Shown here in pieces: positions 1 through 6,787 of a stretch of DNA of 11,717 nucleotides. The translations under genes and the position numbers were made by a program. Location of the stretch: assembly GCA_015494375.1 (NCBI GenBank), contig WGBL01000263.1, positions 1-11,717 of the forward strand, read 5' to 3'. This stretch comes from Hyphomicrobiales bacterium. GTDB lineage: Bacteria; Pseudomonadota; Alphaproteobacteria; Rhizobiales; S144-23. The notes beneath the pieces were generated by a model that had not been told where the DNA came from, made no database searches, and saw nothing but the letters and a program-made list of their open reading frames with translations. Each line of letters begins with the position of its first letter. The first letter of the stretch is position 1.

Positions 1-65
1 GCAGGGGGCGGTCGGGTTTTCCAACCCTAATCGCAACGGCCATGCCGGGCGAAAACCTTGGCAAG

Positions 66-102
66 AACAAAAAGCGGGGCGGGATTGCAAGCCCCGCCCC
101 GC
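66..102 (-). terminator. Intrinsic terminator of the liv operon
   Basis: A perfect 10-bp GC-rich stem is formed by 74-83 (gcggggcggg) and 93-102 (cccgccccgc) around a 9-nt loop. Read on the minus strand, the stem is followed directly by TTTTTGTTCTTG (73 down to 62), the classical layout of a rho-independent terminator. It lies about 125 nt beyond the livJ stop codon. The plus-strand side has no T-tract, so it appears one-directional. Confidence 0.82.
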
Positions 103-165
103 CAAGATTGGAACAGCTTCGGGAGCGCGCCAGAAGAGGCACTTCCCCCCCTCCGGCACCCCTTC

Positions 166-184
166 CGGCTCGGGCGGCGAGCCG
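166..184 (-). other. Hairpin in the livJ 3' untranslated region
   Basis: A perfect 7-bp inverted repeat, cggctcg (166-172) and cgagccg (178-184), encloses a 5-nt loop. It sits between the livJ stop codon and the terminator at 66-102. It has no T-tract, so it is more likely a 3'-end stabilising or processing hairpin than a terminator. The structure is seen; the role is a guess. Confidence 0.35.
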
Positions 185-227
185 AAATAAGTCATAAGGC
201 TTACCGCCCTTCCGGCTCCTTCCCTCT

Positions 228-1331
228 TTAGTTCTCGGCGTAGTCGTAAGAGCCCTTGGACCACTTGTAGAAGACATAGCCCGGCAGCGTGACGTCGCCC
301 TTCTCGTCAAACGAGAGTTCGCCGAGCACGGTCTTGAACTTGCCCGTATTGAGCGCCTTCATGACCTTGGCGGGCTCGACCGAGCCAGCCATCTCGGCGG
401 CCTGGGCCCAGGCCTGGATGGCGCCATAGGTATAGAGCACATAGCCCTCGGGATCGATGCCGGCCTCCTTGAAGCGCTTGACGACCGGGGCGGCCGCGGG
501 GTTCTTGCGCGGGTCGGGCGAGAAGGTCATGAGCGTGCCTTCGCCGGCATCACCCGTAATCGCCCAATACTCCTTGGTGACCAGCGCATCACCCGAGACC
601 AGCTGGGTGTTCATGCCCTGGTCGCGCATCTGGCGGAGAATGAGGCCCGCCTCGGTGTGATAGCCGCCGACATAGAGCACATCGATCTTGTTCTGCTTGA
701 GCTTGGAGACAAGCGCCGTGTAGTCCTTCTCGCCGGCTGTGTAGGCTTCATACATTTTTTCTTTGACACCGGCCGCGCGCAGCGCCTTGCGGGTCTCGTC
801 GGCGAGGCCTTTGCCATAAGCCGTCTTGTCATGGATGATGGCGATGTTTTTGTCGCCAAAGTGCTTGGCAAGATAGGCGCCCGCCACCTGGCCCTGCTGG
901 TCGTCACGACCACAGACGCGATAGACATTGGGCCCGCCCTCGTCGGTGAGCTTGGGGTTGGTCGAGGCCGGCGAAATCATGATGATGCCCTCTTCCTCGT
1001 AGACCTTCGATGCCGGGATCGAGGAGCCCGAGCAAAAGTGTCCGGCCATGAATACGATGCCCGCCGAGACCATCTTGTTGGCCACCGCCACAGCCTGCTT
1101 CGGGTCGCAAGCGTCGTCGCCGATCAACAGCTCAAGTTTCTTGCCGAGGACGCCACCGGCGGCGTTGATGTCCTTGACGGCCATCTCAGCGCCCGCCTTC
1201 ATCTGCTGACCAAAACTGGCGTACTGGCCGGTCATCGGGCCCGCTGTTGCAATCTTGATCTGGGCATTGGCCATGCTCGAGGCGCCAGCCACCATGGCGA
1301 GCGCCGCGGCCAGCGTAAGCAGTTTTCTCAT
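228..1331 (-). CDS. livJ: Branched-chain amino acid ABC transporter substrate-binding protein (LivJ/LivK type)
   Basis: This is the periplasmic receptor that binds leucine, isoleucine, valine or a related amino acid and delivers it to LivHM. The 367-residue product begins with a Sec signal peptide (MRKLL, a hydrophobic stretch, then Ala-Asn-Ala with likely cleavage after residue 23). The mature part opens with IKIATAGPMTGQYASFG, the usual start of the type I periplasmic-binding fold in this family. Cys75 and Cys100 are 25 residues apart, the spacing of the Cys53-Cys78 disulfide of the E. coli receptor. The ATG at 1331 has a strong Shine-Dalgarno sequence (GGAGGAAA, about 9 nt upstream). It is the last gene of the liv cluster, 214 nt after the DUF6867-like gene, so extra expression from its own promoter or by RNA processing is plausible. 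The family is firm. The exact ligand is not, because these receptors also bind other amino acids, amides or urea. Confidence 0.93.
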   Translation of the reverse strand: MRKLLTLAAALAMVAGASSMANAQIKIATAGPMTGQYASFGQQMKAGAEMAVKDINAAGGVLGKKLELLIGDDACDPKQAVAVANKMVSAGIVFMAGHFCSGSSIPASKVYEEEGIIMISPASTNPKLTDEGGPNVYRVCGRDDQQGQVAGAYLAKHFGDKNIAIIHDKTAYGKGLADETRKALRAAGVKEKMYEAYTAGEKDYTALVSKLKQNKIDVLYVGGYHTEAGLILRQMRDQGMNTQLVSGDALVTKEYWAITGDAGEGTLMTFSPDPRKNPAAAPVVKRFKEAGIDPEGYVLYTYGAIQAWAQAAEMAGSVEPAKVMKALNTGKFKTVLGELSFDEKGDVTLPGYVFYKWSKGSYDYAEN

Positions 1332-1545
1332 GGTCGATTTCCTCCGAGTTGATTGGCGCCGGTCCCGACTTGGGCCGGCTCCCGATTATGAAGTCGTCAA
1401 GGTCACATTCAATTAGCACATTTTATGGCGCGCGAAAGTGCTCAATCTGTTTGCCCCGGAACGCGTCAGCTCGTTGGAGCCCCAGCCCGCTCTGGTATGC
1501 CAGACAGACAGGTCTCACCTCCCTTCGCTCCTTGCCTCTGCCGCC
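1332..1545 (-). promoter_or_regulatory. livJ leader region, possible separate promoter
   Basis: This 214-nt gap is long for an operon whose other genes overlap or touch. It contains an AT-rich patch around 1395-1430, unlike its GC-rich surroundings, which reads on the minus strand as CCATAAAATGTGCTAATTG. I could not find a -35/-10 pair with standard 17-nt spacing. A small hairpin, tctgg/ccaga (1491-1504), lies just after the preceding gene but has no T-tract. A livJ promoter here is an inference from spacing and composition. Confidence 0.3.
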
Positions 1546-1899
1546 TTAACGCTCGGTCCAGGTAAAGGGGCTCGTGCGGCGGTAGAGCCAGCGGTATTGG
1601 GTGGCCATCTGCCGGGCACGGGTGGTGCGATAGCCGAGCCATGCGGCGAGGATGAGAACCGCGGCATCGACGAGATAATAATGGAGTGAAAGCAGGGTGC
1701 CTTCGTTGGGCCCGTCGAGGAACAGCCCCCAATGAAAGAATCGCACCGCCATGGCCAGCAACAGCATGTAGAACGCGACCCGCCAGAAGGGCCTCCAGGC
1801 GAGCGCCAATGCCCGCCCAGCGAGCCACGCCGCACCGCCGCCGAGCACCACGGTGAGGAAAAAGAAGATCCAGAATGACTTTTCCCACAAGATGCCCAT
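1546..1899 (-). CDS. Small membrane protein, DUF6867-like, in the liv operon
   Basis: The 117-residue protein has about three hydrophobic segments (roughly residues 9-31, 37-55 and 69-88) and a basic, aromatic C-terminus ending RTSPFTWTER, so it should be an inner-membrane protein. It starts 3 nt after the livF stop codon on the same strand, so it is almost certainly co-transcribed and perhaps translationally coupled with livF; a G-run about 10 nt before the ATG could serve as a weak ribosome-binding site. I recognise it as resembling a family of unknown function (DUF6867) found in this position in Hyphomicrobiales liv clusters; that assignment is from memory. Its place suggests an accessory role in the transporter, such as stability or regulation of LivHM, but nothing in the sequence shows an activity. 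It has no catalytic motif and no signal for lipidation. Confidence 0.8.
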   Translation of the reverse strand: MGILWEKSFWIFFFLTVVLGGGAAWLAGRALALAWRPFWRVAFYMLLLAMAVRFFHWGLFLDGPNEGTLLSLHYYLVDAAVLILAAWLGYRTTRARQMATQYRWLYRRTSPFTWTER

Positions 1900-1902
1900 C
1901 GC

Positions 1903-2631
1903 TCAGACACCCCCCTCGAGATAGGCCGCCCGCACCTCGGGCCGATGCAGGAGCTCCTCGCCCGTCCCCGAAAGCGTGATCTGGCCATTGACCATGACAT
2001 AGCCCCGATGCGCGAGCTTGAGGGCATGGAAGGCGTTTTGCTCGACAAGAAAGACGGTGAGACCTTCGTTGCGATTGAGTTCGCCGATGACGTCGAAGAT
2101 TTGCTTGACGATCTTGGGCGCAAGCCCGAGGGAAGGCTCATCGAGCAGCAGGAGCCGTGGCCGGCCCATGAGCGCACGGGCAATGGCCAGCATCTGCTGC
2201 TCACCGCCCGAGAGCGTGCCGCCGCGCTGATGCTCACGCTCGGCCAGCACGGGGAAGAGCTCGAAGACGCGTGCGAGGTCCTCCTCAAAGGTTTCCTCGG
2301 CGCGCGGATTGAGTATGGCCCCCATTTGCAGGTTCTCTCGCACCGTCATGCGCGGGAAGATGCGCCGACCCTCGGGCGCCTGGGCGATGGAAAGGTGCAT
2401 GATCTCATGGGTCGGCAGATGGGTAATGTCGCGGCCGTCGTAGATGATCTGCCCTGAGTGTGCGCGTGGGTTGCCACACACCGTCATCATGAGCGTGGTC
2501 TTGCCCGCCCCGTTGGCCCCGATGAGCGTGACGATTTCGCCCTCGCCCACAACAAGATCGACGCCTTTGAGCGCAATGATGTTGCCATAGTAGGTCTCGA
2601 CTCCGCGGACCTCGAGGAGGGGGGCGCTCAT
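1903..2631 (-). CDS. livF: Branched-chain amino acid ABC transporter ATP-binding protein LivF
   Basis: This is one of the two cytoplasmic ATPases that drive the importer. The 242 residues carry the full ABC set: Walker A GANGAGKTT (38-46), Q-loop Gln84, signature LSGGEQQ (140-146), Walker B LLLLDEP (about 160-166), and the switch segment VEQN (196-199). In the switch segment Gln replaces the usual His, as is normal for LivF. The length and the APEGRRIFPRMTVRENL stretch are typical of LivF rather than LivG. The ATG at 2631 overlaps the livG stop codon as ATGA, indicating translational coupling; the DUF6867-like gene follows 3 nt after its stop codon. No key residue is missing. Confidence 0.96.
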   Translation of the reverse strand: MSAPLLEVRGVETYYGNIIALKGVDLVVGEGEIVTLIGANGAGKTTLMMTVCGNPRAHSGQIIYDGRDITHLPTHEIMHLSIAQAPEGRRIFPRMTVRENLQMGAILNPRAEETFEEDLARVFELFPVLAEREHQRGGTLSGGEQQMLAIARALMGRPRLLLLDEPSLGLAPKIVKQIFDVIGELNRNEGLTVFLVEQNAFHALKLAHRGYVMVNGQITLSGTGEELLHRPEVRAAYLEGGV

Positions 2632-3485
2632 TGGGCGATCTCCTGCTCGACCGCTTCCACTTCCTCGTCCTCGACACCGAGATAGGCGGCGATGACGGCG
2701 GGGTCGTTGCGCACCTCCTCCGGTGTGCCGTCGGAGATTTTCTCGCCGTAGTCGAGAACGACAATATGGTCGGAAATGCCCATGACCACGCCCATGTCAT
2801 GCTCGATAAGAAGAATTGAGAGCCTTTCACTCTCGCGGATGCTCATGAGTAGCTCGTTGAGCTCGGCACTCTCGCGCGGATTGAGCCCGGCGGCCGGCTC
2901 GTCGAGGCAAAGGAGCACAGGGCGCGTGCACATGGCCCGGGCGATCTCGACCCGGCGCTGATCGCCATAGGGCAGATCGCCGGCGGCGTCATCGGCGCGC
3001 TCGGCAAGCCCCACGCGCTCGAGCCAATGAAGCGCGAAGTCGACAGCCTCCTGCTCGGCGGCCGCGTAGTTGCCAAAGCCGAGGATTCCCCCCACCGTGT
3101 AATAGGAGGCCCGCATGAGGGTGCGGTGCTGGGCGACGAGCAGGTTTTCAAGCACCGTCATGCCGGCGAAGAGTCGTATGTTTTGAAAAGTGCGCGAGAC
3201 GCGCGCCCGCGCCGCGGTCTCATAGTCGGCGAGGCGCTCGAGGAGAAATGTTGTGCCATCCTCGTGGCGGAGCGTGATCATGCCTTCACTTGGCTTATAG
3301 AAGCCCGTGATGCAGTTGAAGACGGTGGTCTTACCGGCTCCGTTGGGCCCGATGAGGGCGGTGATCTTGCCGCGCTCGGCCTCAAACGAGAGATCGTTGA
3401 TGGCGACAAGACCGCCGAACCGCATCGTCAGGTGTTCGACCGTAAGTATATGATCGCGCCCCGATACCGCCTCGGCTGAGCTCAT
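2628..3485 (-). CDS. livG: Branched-chain amino acid ABC transporter ATP-binding protein LivG
   Basis: This is the second ATPase of the importer, expected to pair with LivF beneath the LivHM permease. The 285 residues show Walker A GPNGAGKTT (46-54), Q-loop Gln101 in SRTFQNIRLF, the LivG-type signature LPYGDQRR (171-178) in place of LSGGQ, Walker B LLCLDEPAAGLNP (191-203), and switch His229 in LLIEHDMGVV. The stretch around 110-150 with the SYYTVGG motif and the acidic C-terminal tail (VEDEEVEAVEQE) make it slightly longer than the E. coli protein. The ATG overlaps the livM TGA as ATGA, and its own TGA overlaps the livF ATG in the same way, so the three genes should be translated in step. All catalytic motifs are intact. 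Confidence 0.96.
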   Translation of the reverse strand: MSSAEAVSGRDHILTVEHLTMRFGGLVAINDLSFEAERGKITALIGPNGAGKTTVFNCITGFYKPSEGMITLRHEDGTTFLLERLADYETAARARVSRTFQNIRLFAGMTVLENLLVAQHRTLMRASYYTVGGILGFGNYAAAEQEAVDFALHWLERVGLAERADDAAGDLPYGDQRRVEIARAMCTRPVLLCLDEPAAGLNPRESAELNELLMSIRESERLSILLIEHDMGVVMGISDHIVVLDYGEKISDGTPEEVRNDPAVIAAYLGVEDEEVEAVEQEIAQ

Positions 3486-4831
3486 CCGTGCCCCTCCCCG
3501 ACAAGGTCGCCGCCGATGGCCTTGCGCTCGCCCACGGCAATGGTGGCCTTGCGCGTGCCCACAAGCCCGCGCGGCCGCCAGACCATGATCGCCACCATCG
3601 CAAGGCCGAAGACGAGCATCCGATATTGTGCAAACTCGCGAAAGAGCAGCTCACCGCCGCCGATCATCACAAAGGCCGCGACGGCGACACCGATCTGGCT
3701 GCCCATCCCCCCGAGCACGACAATGGCGAGGATGATGGCCGACTCGAGAAAGGTGAAGGATTCCGGGCTTATGAACCCTTGACGGGTGGCGAAGAACGAG
3801 CCGGCGAAGCCGCCGAACATGGCACCGATGGCAAAGGCGGTGAGCTTGGTGTTGGTGATGTTGATGCCGAGCGAGCGACAGGCGACCTCATCCTCGCGCA
3901 AGGCCTCCCAGGCGCGGCCGATGGGCAGGCGCCTCAAGCGGATGGTGACATAGTTGGTGAGAAGCGCGAGCGCCAGGATGATGTAGTAAAGATAGATGAA
4001 GCGGTGCAGCGTCGAGTACTCGATACCGAAAAAGCCGGCAAACGTATTGTCGCCAAAGCGCTTGAACTCGAGGCCGAAAAAGCTTGGCTTGGGGATGCCC
4101 GAAATGCCGTCGGGCCCATTGGTGAACGAGTACCAATTGAGCAGCACAACACGGATGATCTCGCCAAAGGCCAGAGTGACGATGGCGAGGTAATCGCCGC
4201 GCAACCTGAGCACCGGAAAGCCGAGGAGAATGCCCCAGAAGGCGGCGAGGATGCCTGCGAGCGGCAGGCAGACCCAGAAGCCGAGATCGAAGTATTGTGC
4301 CAATAAGGCGAAGGAATAGGCACCCACGGCATAAAAGGCGACATAGCCGAGATCGAGCAGGCCGGCGAGGCCGACGACGATATTGAGCCCCCAGCCGAGC
4401 ATGACATAGGTGAGCACCAGGATGGCGAGATCCATAATCCGGCGATCAACAAAGGGTAGGAAGGGGAATATCAGCGCCAATCCCAGCAACAGCGGCCCCA
4501 CCCACACACTAAGGGGTGCCGGTTTGGCAGCCAACCCTTGCCAGAGCCTGGGCGCCACGGGAGCGCGCACCACCTGACGGTCCCAAACAAGGAAGTGCAG
4601 GAGAAGCCGCCCTGCAAATACAACCACCGCGGCAATGACCCCCCACAGCCAGCGTGGCTCGAGCACGAGGCCTTCGGCCTGCTGAACCGTGCGGTGGGTG
4701 AGCAGCGGGAACGAGAGCAGAAATGCGAGGCCGCCCGCAATGAGGGACTCTTTGAAGGCTTGTGTCGTGCGGCGCTCCCCCGAGACGGCCTCGGGCGTGC
4801 CATTCACGCGTGAGAGTGTCGTCTCTGCCAC
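3482..4831 (-). CDS. livM: Branched-chain amino acid ABC transporter permease LivM
   Basis: This is the second transmembrane subunit of the importer. I place the start at a GTG at 4831 (product 449 residues, beginning VAETTLSRVN). It lies 4 nt after the livH stop codon and has AAGGTG about 7 nt upstream. A longer frame, open to 4921, would overlap livH by 86 nt and adds an unlikely Cys/Ser/Arg-rich segment. The N-terminal part (about residues 27-82) has two membrane segments resembling the DUF3382 extension known from LivM. The permease core starts near residue 110, and GRAWEALREDEVACRSLGIN (305-324) is the cytoplasmic coupling loop that contacts the ATPase. The C-terminus ends in a charged tail after the VWRPRGLVG motif typical of LivM. 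It overlaps livG by 4 nt. Confidence 0.94.
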   Translation of the reverse strand: MAETTLSRVNGTPEAVSGERRTTQAFKESLIAGGLAFLLSFPLLTHRTVQQAEGLVLEPRWLWGVIAAVVVFAGRLLLHFLVWDRQVVRAPVAPRLWQGLAAKPAPLSVWVGPLLLGLALIFPFLPFVDRRIMDLAILVLTYVMLGWGLNIVVGLAGLLDLGYVAFYAVGAYSFALLAQYFDLGFWVCLPLAGILAAFWGILLGFPVLRLRGDYLAIVTLAFGEIIRVVLLNWYSFTNGPDGISGIPKPSFFGLEFKRFGDNTFAGFFGIEYSTLHRFIYLYYIILALALLTNYVTIRLRRLPIGRAWEALREDEVACRSLGINITNTKLTAFAIGAMFGGFAGSFFATRQGFISPESFTFLESAIILAIVVLGGMGSQIGVAVAAFVMIGGGELLFREFAQYRMLVFGLAMVAIMVWRPRGLVGTRKATIAVGERKAIGGDLVGEGHG

Positions 4832-4835
4832 GGGC

Positions 4836-5759
4836 CTACACCTTTTCCACCTCGGGTTTGCCCAAGAGCCCCTCGGGCAGGAAGATGAGCACGACGGCGA
4901 GCAGCGAGAAAGCCGCCACATCCTTGTATTCGATCGTGAAATAGGCCGACCAGAAGGTCTCGATAAGCCCGATCACAAGCCCGCCCAGCATGGCGCCCGG
5001 CAGCGAGCCGATGCCACCGAGAACAGCGGCGGTGAAGGCTTTGATGCCGGCGACAAAACCAATGTAGAAGTCGATCACGCCATAATAGAGGAGGTACATG
5101 AGCCCCGCGACGGCCGCGAGTGCCGCGCCCATGACAAACGTGAGCGAGATGGTGCGATCGACATTAACACCAACGAGTGACGCCATAACGCGATCCTGCT
5201 CACAGGCGCGTTGGGCGCGGCCGAGCGGGGTGCGGGCGATAATGAGCGAGAACACCGCCATGAGCCCCACGGTGGTCACGATGATGATGATCTGGATGTT
5301 GGACAGTGAGACGACAAAGCCGTCTTTCTCCATGAGGATGTAGCTGCCGGTGACAATGGGCTGAAGCGGCTTGACGCGGGCGCCCTGGGCAATCTGGACA
5401 AAGTTTTGCAGCACAATGGACATGCCAATGGCGGTGATCAGCGGCGCCAGGCGAAAGGAGCCGCGGAGGGGGCGATAGGCGAGCCGCTCGACCGTCCAGC
5501 CCCAGGCCGACGTCAGCACCATGGCGATGGCGAGAACGAGCAAGAGCGCCAGCACCATCAGAAAGAACGGCGTCGCCGCACTGAGGCCGATGGCAATAAT
5601 GGCAATGAGCGCAATGAACGAGCCCACCATGAAGATGTCGCCATGGGCGAAATTGATCATGCCGATGATGCCATAGACCATCGTATAGCCGATGGCGATG
5701 AGGCCGTAGATCGATCCCAGTGTCAGGCCGTTGATCAACTGTTGGGCGAAATATTCCAT
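4836..5759 (-). CDS. livH: Branched-chain amino acid ABC transporter permease LivH
   Basis: This is the first gene of the liv cluster and the first transmembrane subunit. I choose the ATG at 5759 (307 residues, MEYFAQQLINGLTLGSIYGL), which is preceded by TTGGGGGTAGCG with a G-run as ribosome-binding site; a TTG four codons earlier (5771) is possible but would absorb that site. The N-terminal segment, GYTMVYGIIGMINFAHGDIF (about 25-44), is diagnostic for LivH. About eight hydrophobic segments follow. The coupling loop, GRAQRACEQDRVMASLVGVN, and the AVLGGIGSLPGAMLGG motif are both present. The protein has the usual length and shows no defect. livM begins 4 nt after its stop codon. Confidence 0.96.
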   Translation of the reverse strand: MEYFAQQLINGLTLGSIYGLIAIGYTMVYGIIGMINFAHGDIFMVGSFIALIAIIAIGLSAATPFFLMVLALLLVLAIAMVLTSAWGWTVERLAYRPLRGSFRLAPLITAIGMSIVLQNFVQIAQGARVKPLQPIVTGSYILMEKDGFVVSLSNIQIIIIVTTVGLMAVFSLIIARTPLGRAQRACEQDRVMASLVGVNVDRTISLTFVMGAALAAVAGLMYLLYYGVIDFYIGFVAGIKAFTAAVLGGIGSLPGAMLGGLVIGLIETFWSAYFTIEYKDVAAFSLLAVVLIFLPEGLLGKPEVEKV

Positions 5760-6039
5760 CGCTACCCCCAAAAACCCCCTTTTCCTCTATCCCTATTATC
5801 TCCTTCCCTCGGCCAAACATCCCCCTTGTCGAATTTGATTGGTCTGCTGGTGCCTTGCTGCCGGCGGCCGTGTTCCTGTTGGCGGTGCCTGCCCGCCGCG
5901 GCGCACCCAGCGATTTGGCGCGCCCTCTCTCCTCAGCCGAAAACCGGCGCTGTCACCAGGGCCACCGCTCCGGCCCTCACCGCTCCCGGCCGATGCACCC
6001 GGAAAAAGGCCCGCCGGCCACCTCTCATCGTTCAAAGAG
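5760..6039 (-). promoter_or_regulatory. Leader region upstream of livH
   Basis: This 280-nt gap separates the CDGSH gene from livH, both on the minus strand, and should hold the liv operon promoter. The last 60 nt before livH are purine-rich on the coding strand (GAGGGAAGGAGATAATAGGG and following). I could not identify a convincing -35/-10 pair or a known operator, and I see no open frame with coding character. The far end has a weak terminator-like hairpin, listed separately. Confidence 0.35.
6003..6019 (-). terminator. Possible weak terminator after the CDGSH gene
   Basis: On the minus strand, 21 nt after the CDGSH stop codon, GGCC-GGCG-GGCC (6019 down to 6008) is followed directly by TTTTT (6007-6003). 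The stem is only 4 bp, all G:C, so termination would be inefficient, and read-through into the liv operon is possible. The T-tract is clear; the hairpin is marginal. Confidence 0.3.
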
Positions 6040-6282
6040 TCAAAGAATGTTGTGCGTGCCGTCACAATAGGGCTCATCGCCCGTCTGCTTGCAGCCACAA
6101 AGATTGACAGTGCCCGAAGTCTCGGCGACGAAGGCCAAGGGCTCGATGCCCGTGCCCTCGTGCGAGCCGTCACAGAAGGGCTGGTTCTTGGACCGGCCGC
6201 AGCGGCAATAATAGTATTCCTTGCCCTCTTCAAGCTCGACCTGATAGGGCCCGAGTTGTGCCGAGACGGGTTCGCCACTCAT
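6040..6282 (-). CDS. Double-CDGSH iron-sulfur protein
   Basis: This small cytoplasmic protein (80 residues) is built almost entirely of two CDGSH-type iron-sulfur motifs. The first is CRCGRSKNQPFCDGSH and the second is CGCKQTGDEPYCDGTH. Each has the C-x-C-x2-(S/T)-x3-P-x-C-D-G-(S/T)-H pattern, whose three Cys and one His hold a [2Fe-2S] cluster, so two clusters are predicted. In the mitoNEET-related family such proteins take part in electron or cluster transfer; bacterial double-motif members are poorly characterised. The ATG at 6282 is chosen because AAGGAG lies about 10 nt upstream. The frame stays open to an ATG at 6444, but that extra stretch is low-complexity, Gln/Arg-rich and made partly of DNA repeats, so it is probably leader. 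It lies on the same strand as livH, 280 nt ahead of it. A link to the liv operon or to the divergent sulfur genes is not shown. Confidence 0.9.
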   Translation of the reverse strand: MSGEPVSAQLGPYQVELEEGKEYYYCRCGRSKNQPFCDGSHEGTGIEPLAFVAETSGTVNLCGCKQTGDEPYCDGTHNIL

Positions 6283-6324
6283 TGCTCGCAGTCTCCTTTG
6301 TTGATAAATCCCCTCGCTGCTTTC

Positions 6325-6374
6325 CTGCTCCGTGTCTGCTCCGGGCCGCCTCTGGGTCTGCTCCGTGTCTGCTC
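6325..6374. repeat. 17-bp direct repeat, 33-bp spacing, upstream of the CDGSH gene
   Basis: Two identical copies of ctgctccgtgtctgctc lie at 6325-6341 and 6358-6374. Each copy is itself ctgctc-cgtgt-ctgctc. On the CDGSH coding strand the unit reads GAGCAGACACGGAGCAG, ending about 40 nt upstream of the start codon. Confidence 0.85.
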
Positions 6375-6445
6375 TGTGCCCCGGGCTCTCTTTGCTGGCT
6401 CTGCGCCCGCTCTCTGTCTGGGCTCTGCGCCAGAGGCTGCACATT

Positions 6446-6482
6446 CTTCTCGTTGGCTACCTTCCTTCTCGTTGGCGACCTT
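6446..6482. repeat. 19-bp tandem pair
   Basis: cttctcgttggctacctt (6446-6463) is repeated as cttctcgttggcgacctt (6465-6482) with one mismatch and a 19-bp period. A degraded third copy may follow, with ggctac again at 6490-6495. Confidence 0.75.
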
Positions 6483-6787
6483 CTCTTTAGGCTACTCCTT
6501 CGCCTGACGCGCTGCACGCGCCTGATGCTCAGCGCGATCATATGCGCCCCGGGACGTCGCATGCGGCCCGGACCCGACGGCGCGGGGCGGTGCACGCAAA
6601 CAGCCATAAACAAAGGGCGGCGGATCGACAAGCCCCAAGGGCCCGTGGGGTCGGGATTTTTCCAGCCGCTTCGCTCGCCTTCGAGCGTCATCAATTGCAA
6701 AAGATCCACCACTCTATAAATGTCGCATTGCATGAGGCACCCATTCCGTGATTAGTGATCGAGAACCTTAACGGTCAGGACAAGCGC

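Larger units (their letters stand above)
6283..6787. other. Divergent intergenic region with repeats, between the CDGSH gene and soxS
   Basis: This stretch of about 500 nt separates two genes pointing away from each other, so both promoters should lie here. The left half (6325-6500) is pyrimidine-rich on the plus strand and holds the direct repeats listed separately. The right half has a hairpin cccca/tgggg (6633-6650) with a T-run 6 nt further on (6657-6661), and a perfect 6-bp hairpin cgctcg/cgagcg (6672-6687). An AT-rich stretch containing TATAAA (6715-6720) about 70 nt before the soxS ATG is the best -10 candidate for the soxS-soxF unit. A good -35 at 17 nt is missing (the sequence there is CAATTG). 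Open frames of up to about 165 codons cross the region, but they are rich in Arg, Pro and Ser and resemble no known protein. Confidence 0.4.

Noticed and set aside
657..1352. Plus-strand open frame of 231 codons opposite livJ
   Set aside because: It mirrors the livJ coding sequence, its product resembles no known protein, and it has no ribosome-binding site worth noting. The livJ frame has signal peptide, fold and Shine-Dalgarno support.
3488..4306. Plus-strand open frame of about 270 codons opposite livM
   Set aside because: It lies wholly inside livM on the other strand, is extremely rich in charged residues (Asp, Glu, Arg, Gly), and has no domain. Long antisense frames are expected in GC-rich coding DNA.
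4832..4921. N-terminal extension of LivM starting at 4921
   Set aside because: It would overlap livH by 86 nt, and its Cys/Ser/Arg-rich sequence is the livH 3' end read out of frame. The GTG at 4831 has a ribosome-binding site and ideal spacing.
5406..6107. Plus-strand open frame across the livH start and its leader
   Set aside because: Opposite livH it is a His/Asp/Glu-rich shadow frame; beyond livH it is Pro/Ala/Arg-rich with no known motif.
6230..6733. Minus-strand open frame of 167 codons upstream of and overlapping the CDGSH gene
   Set aside because: It overlaps the CDGSH coding sequence out of frame, is Arg/Ser-rich, and includes repeat DNA. No similarity to a family was recognised.
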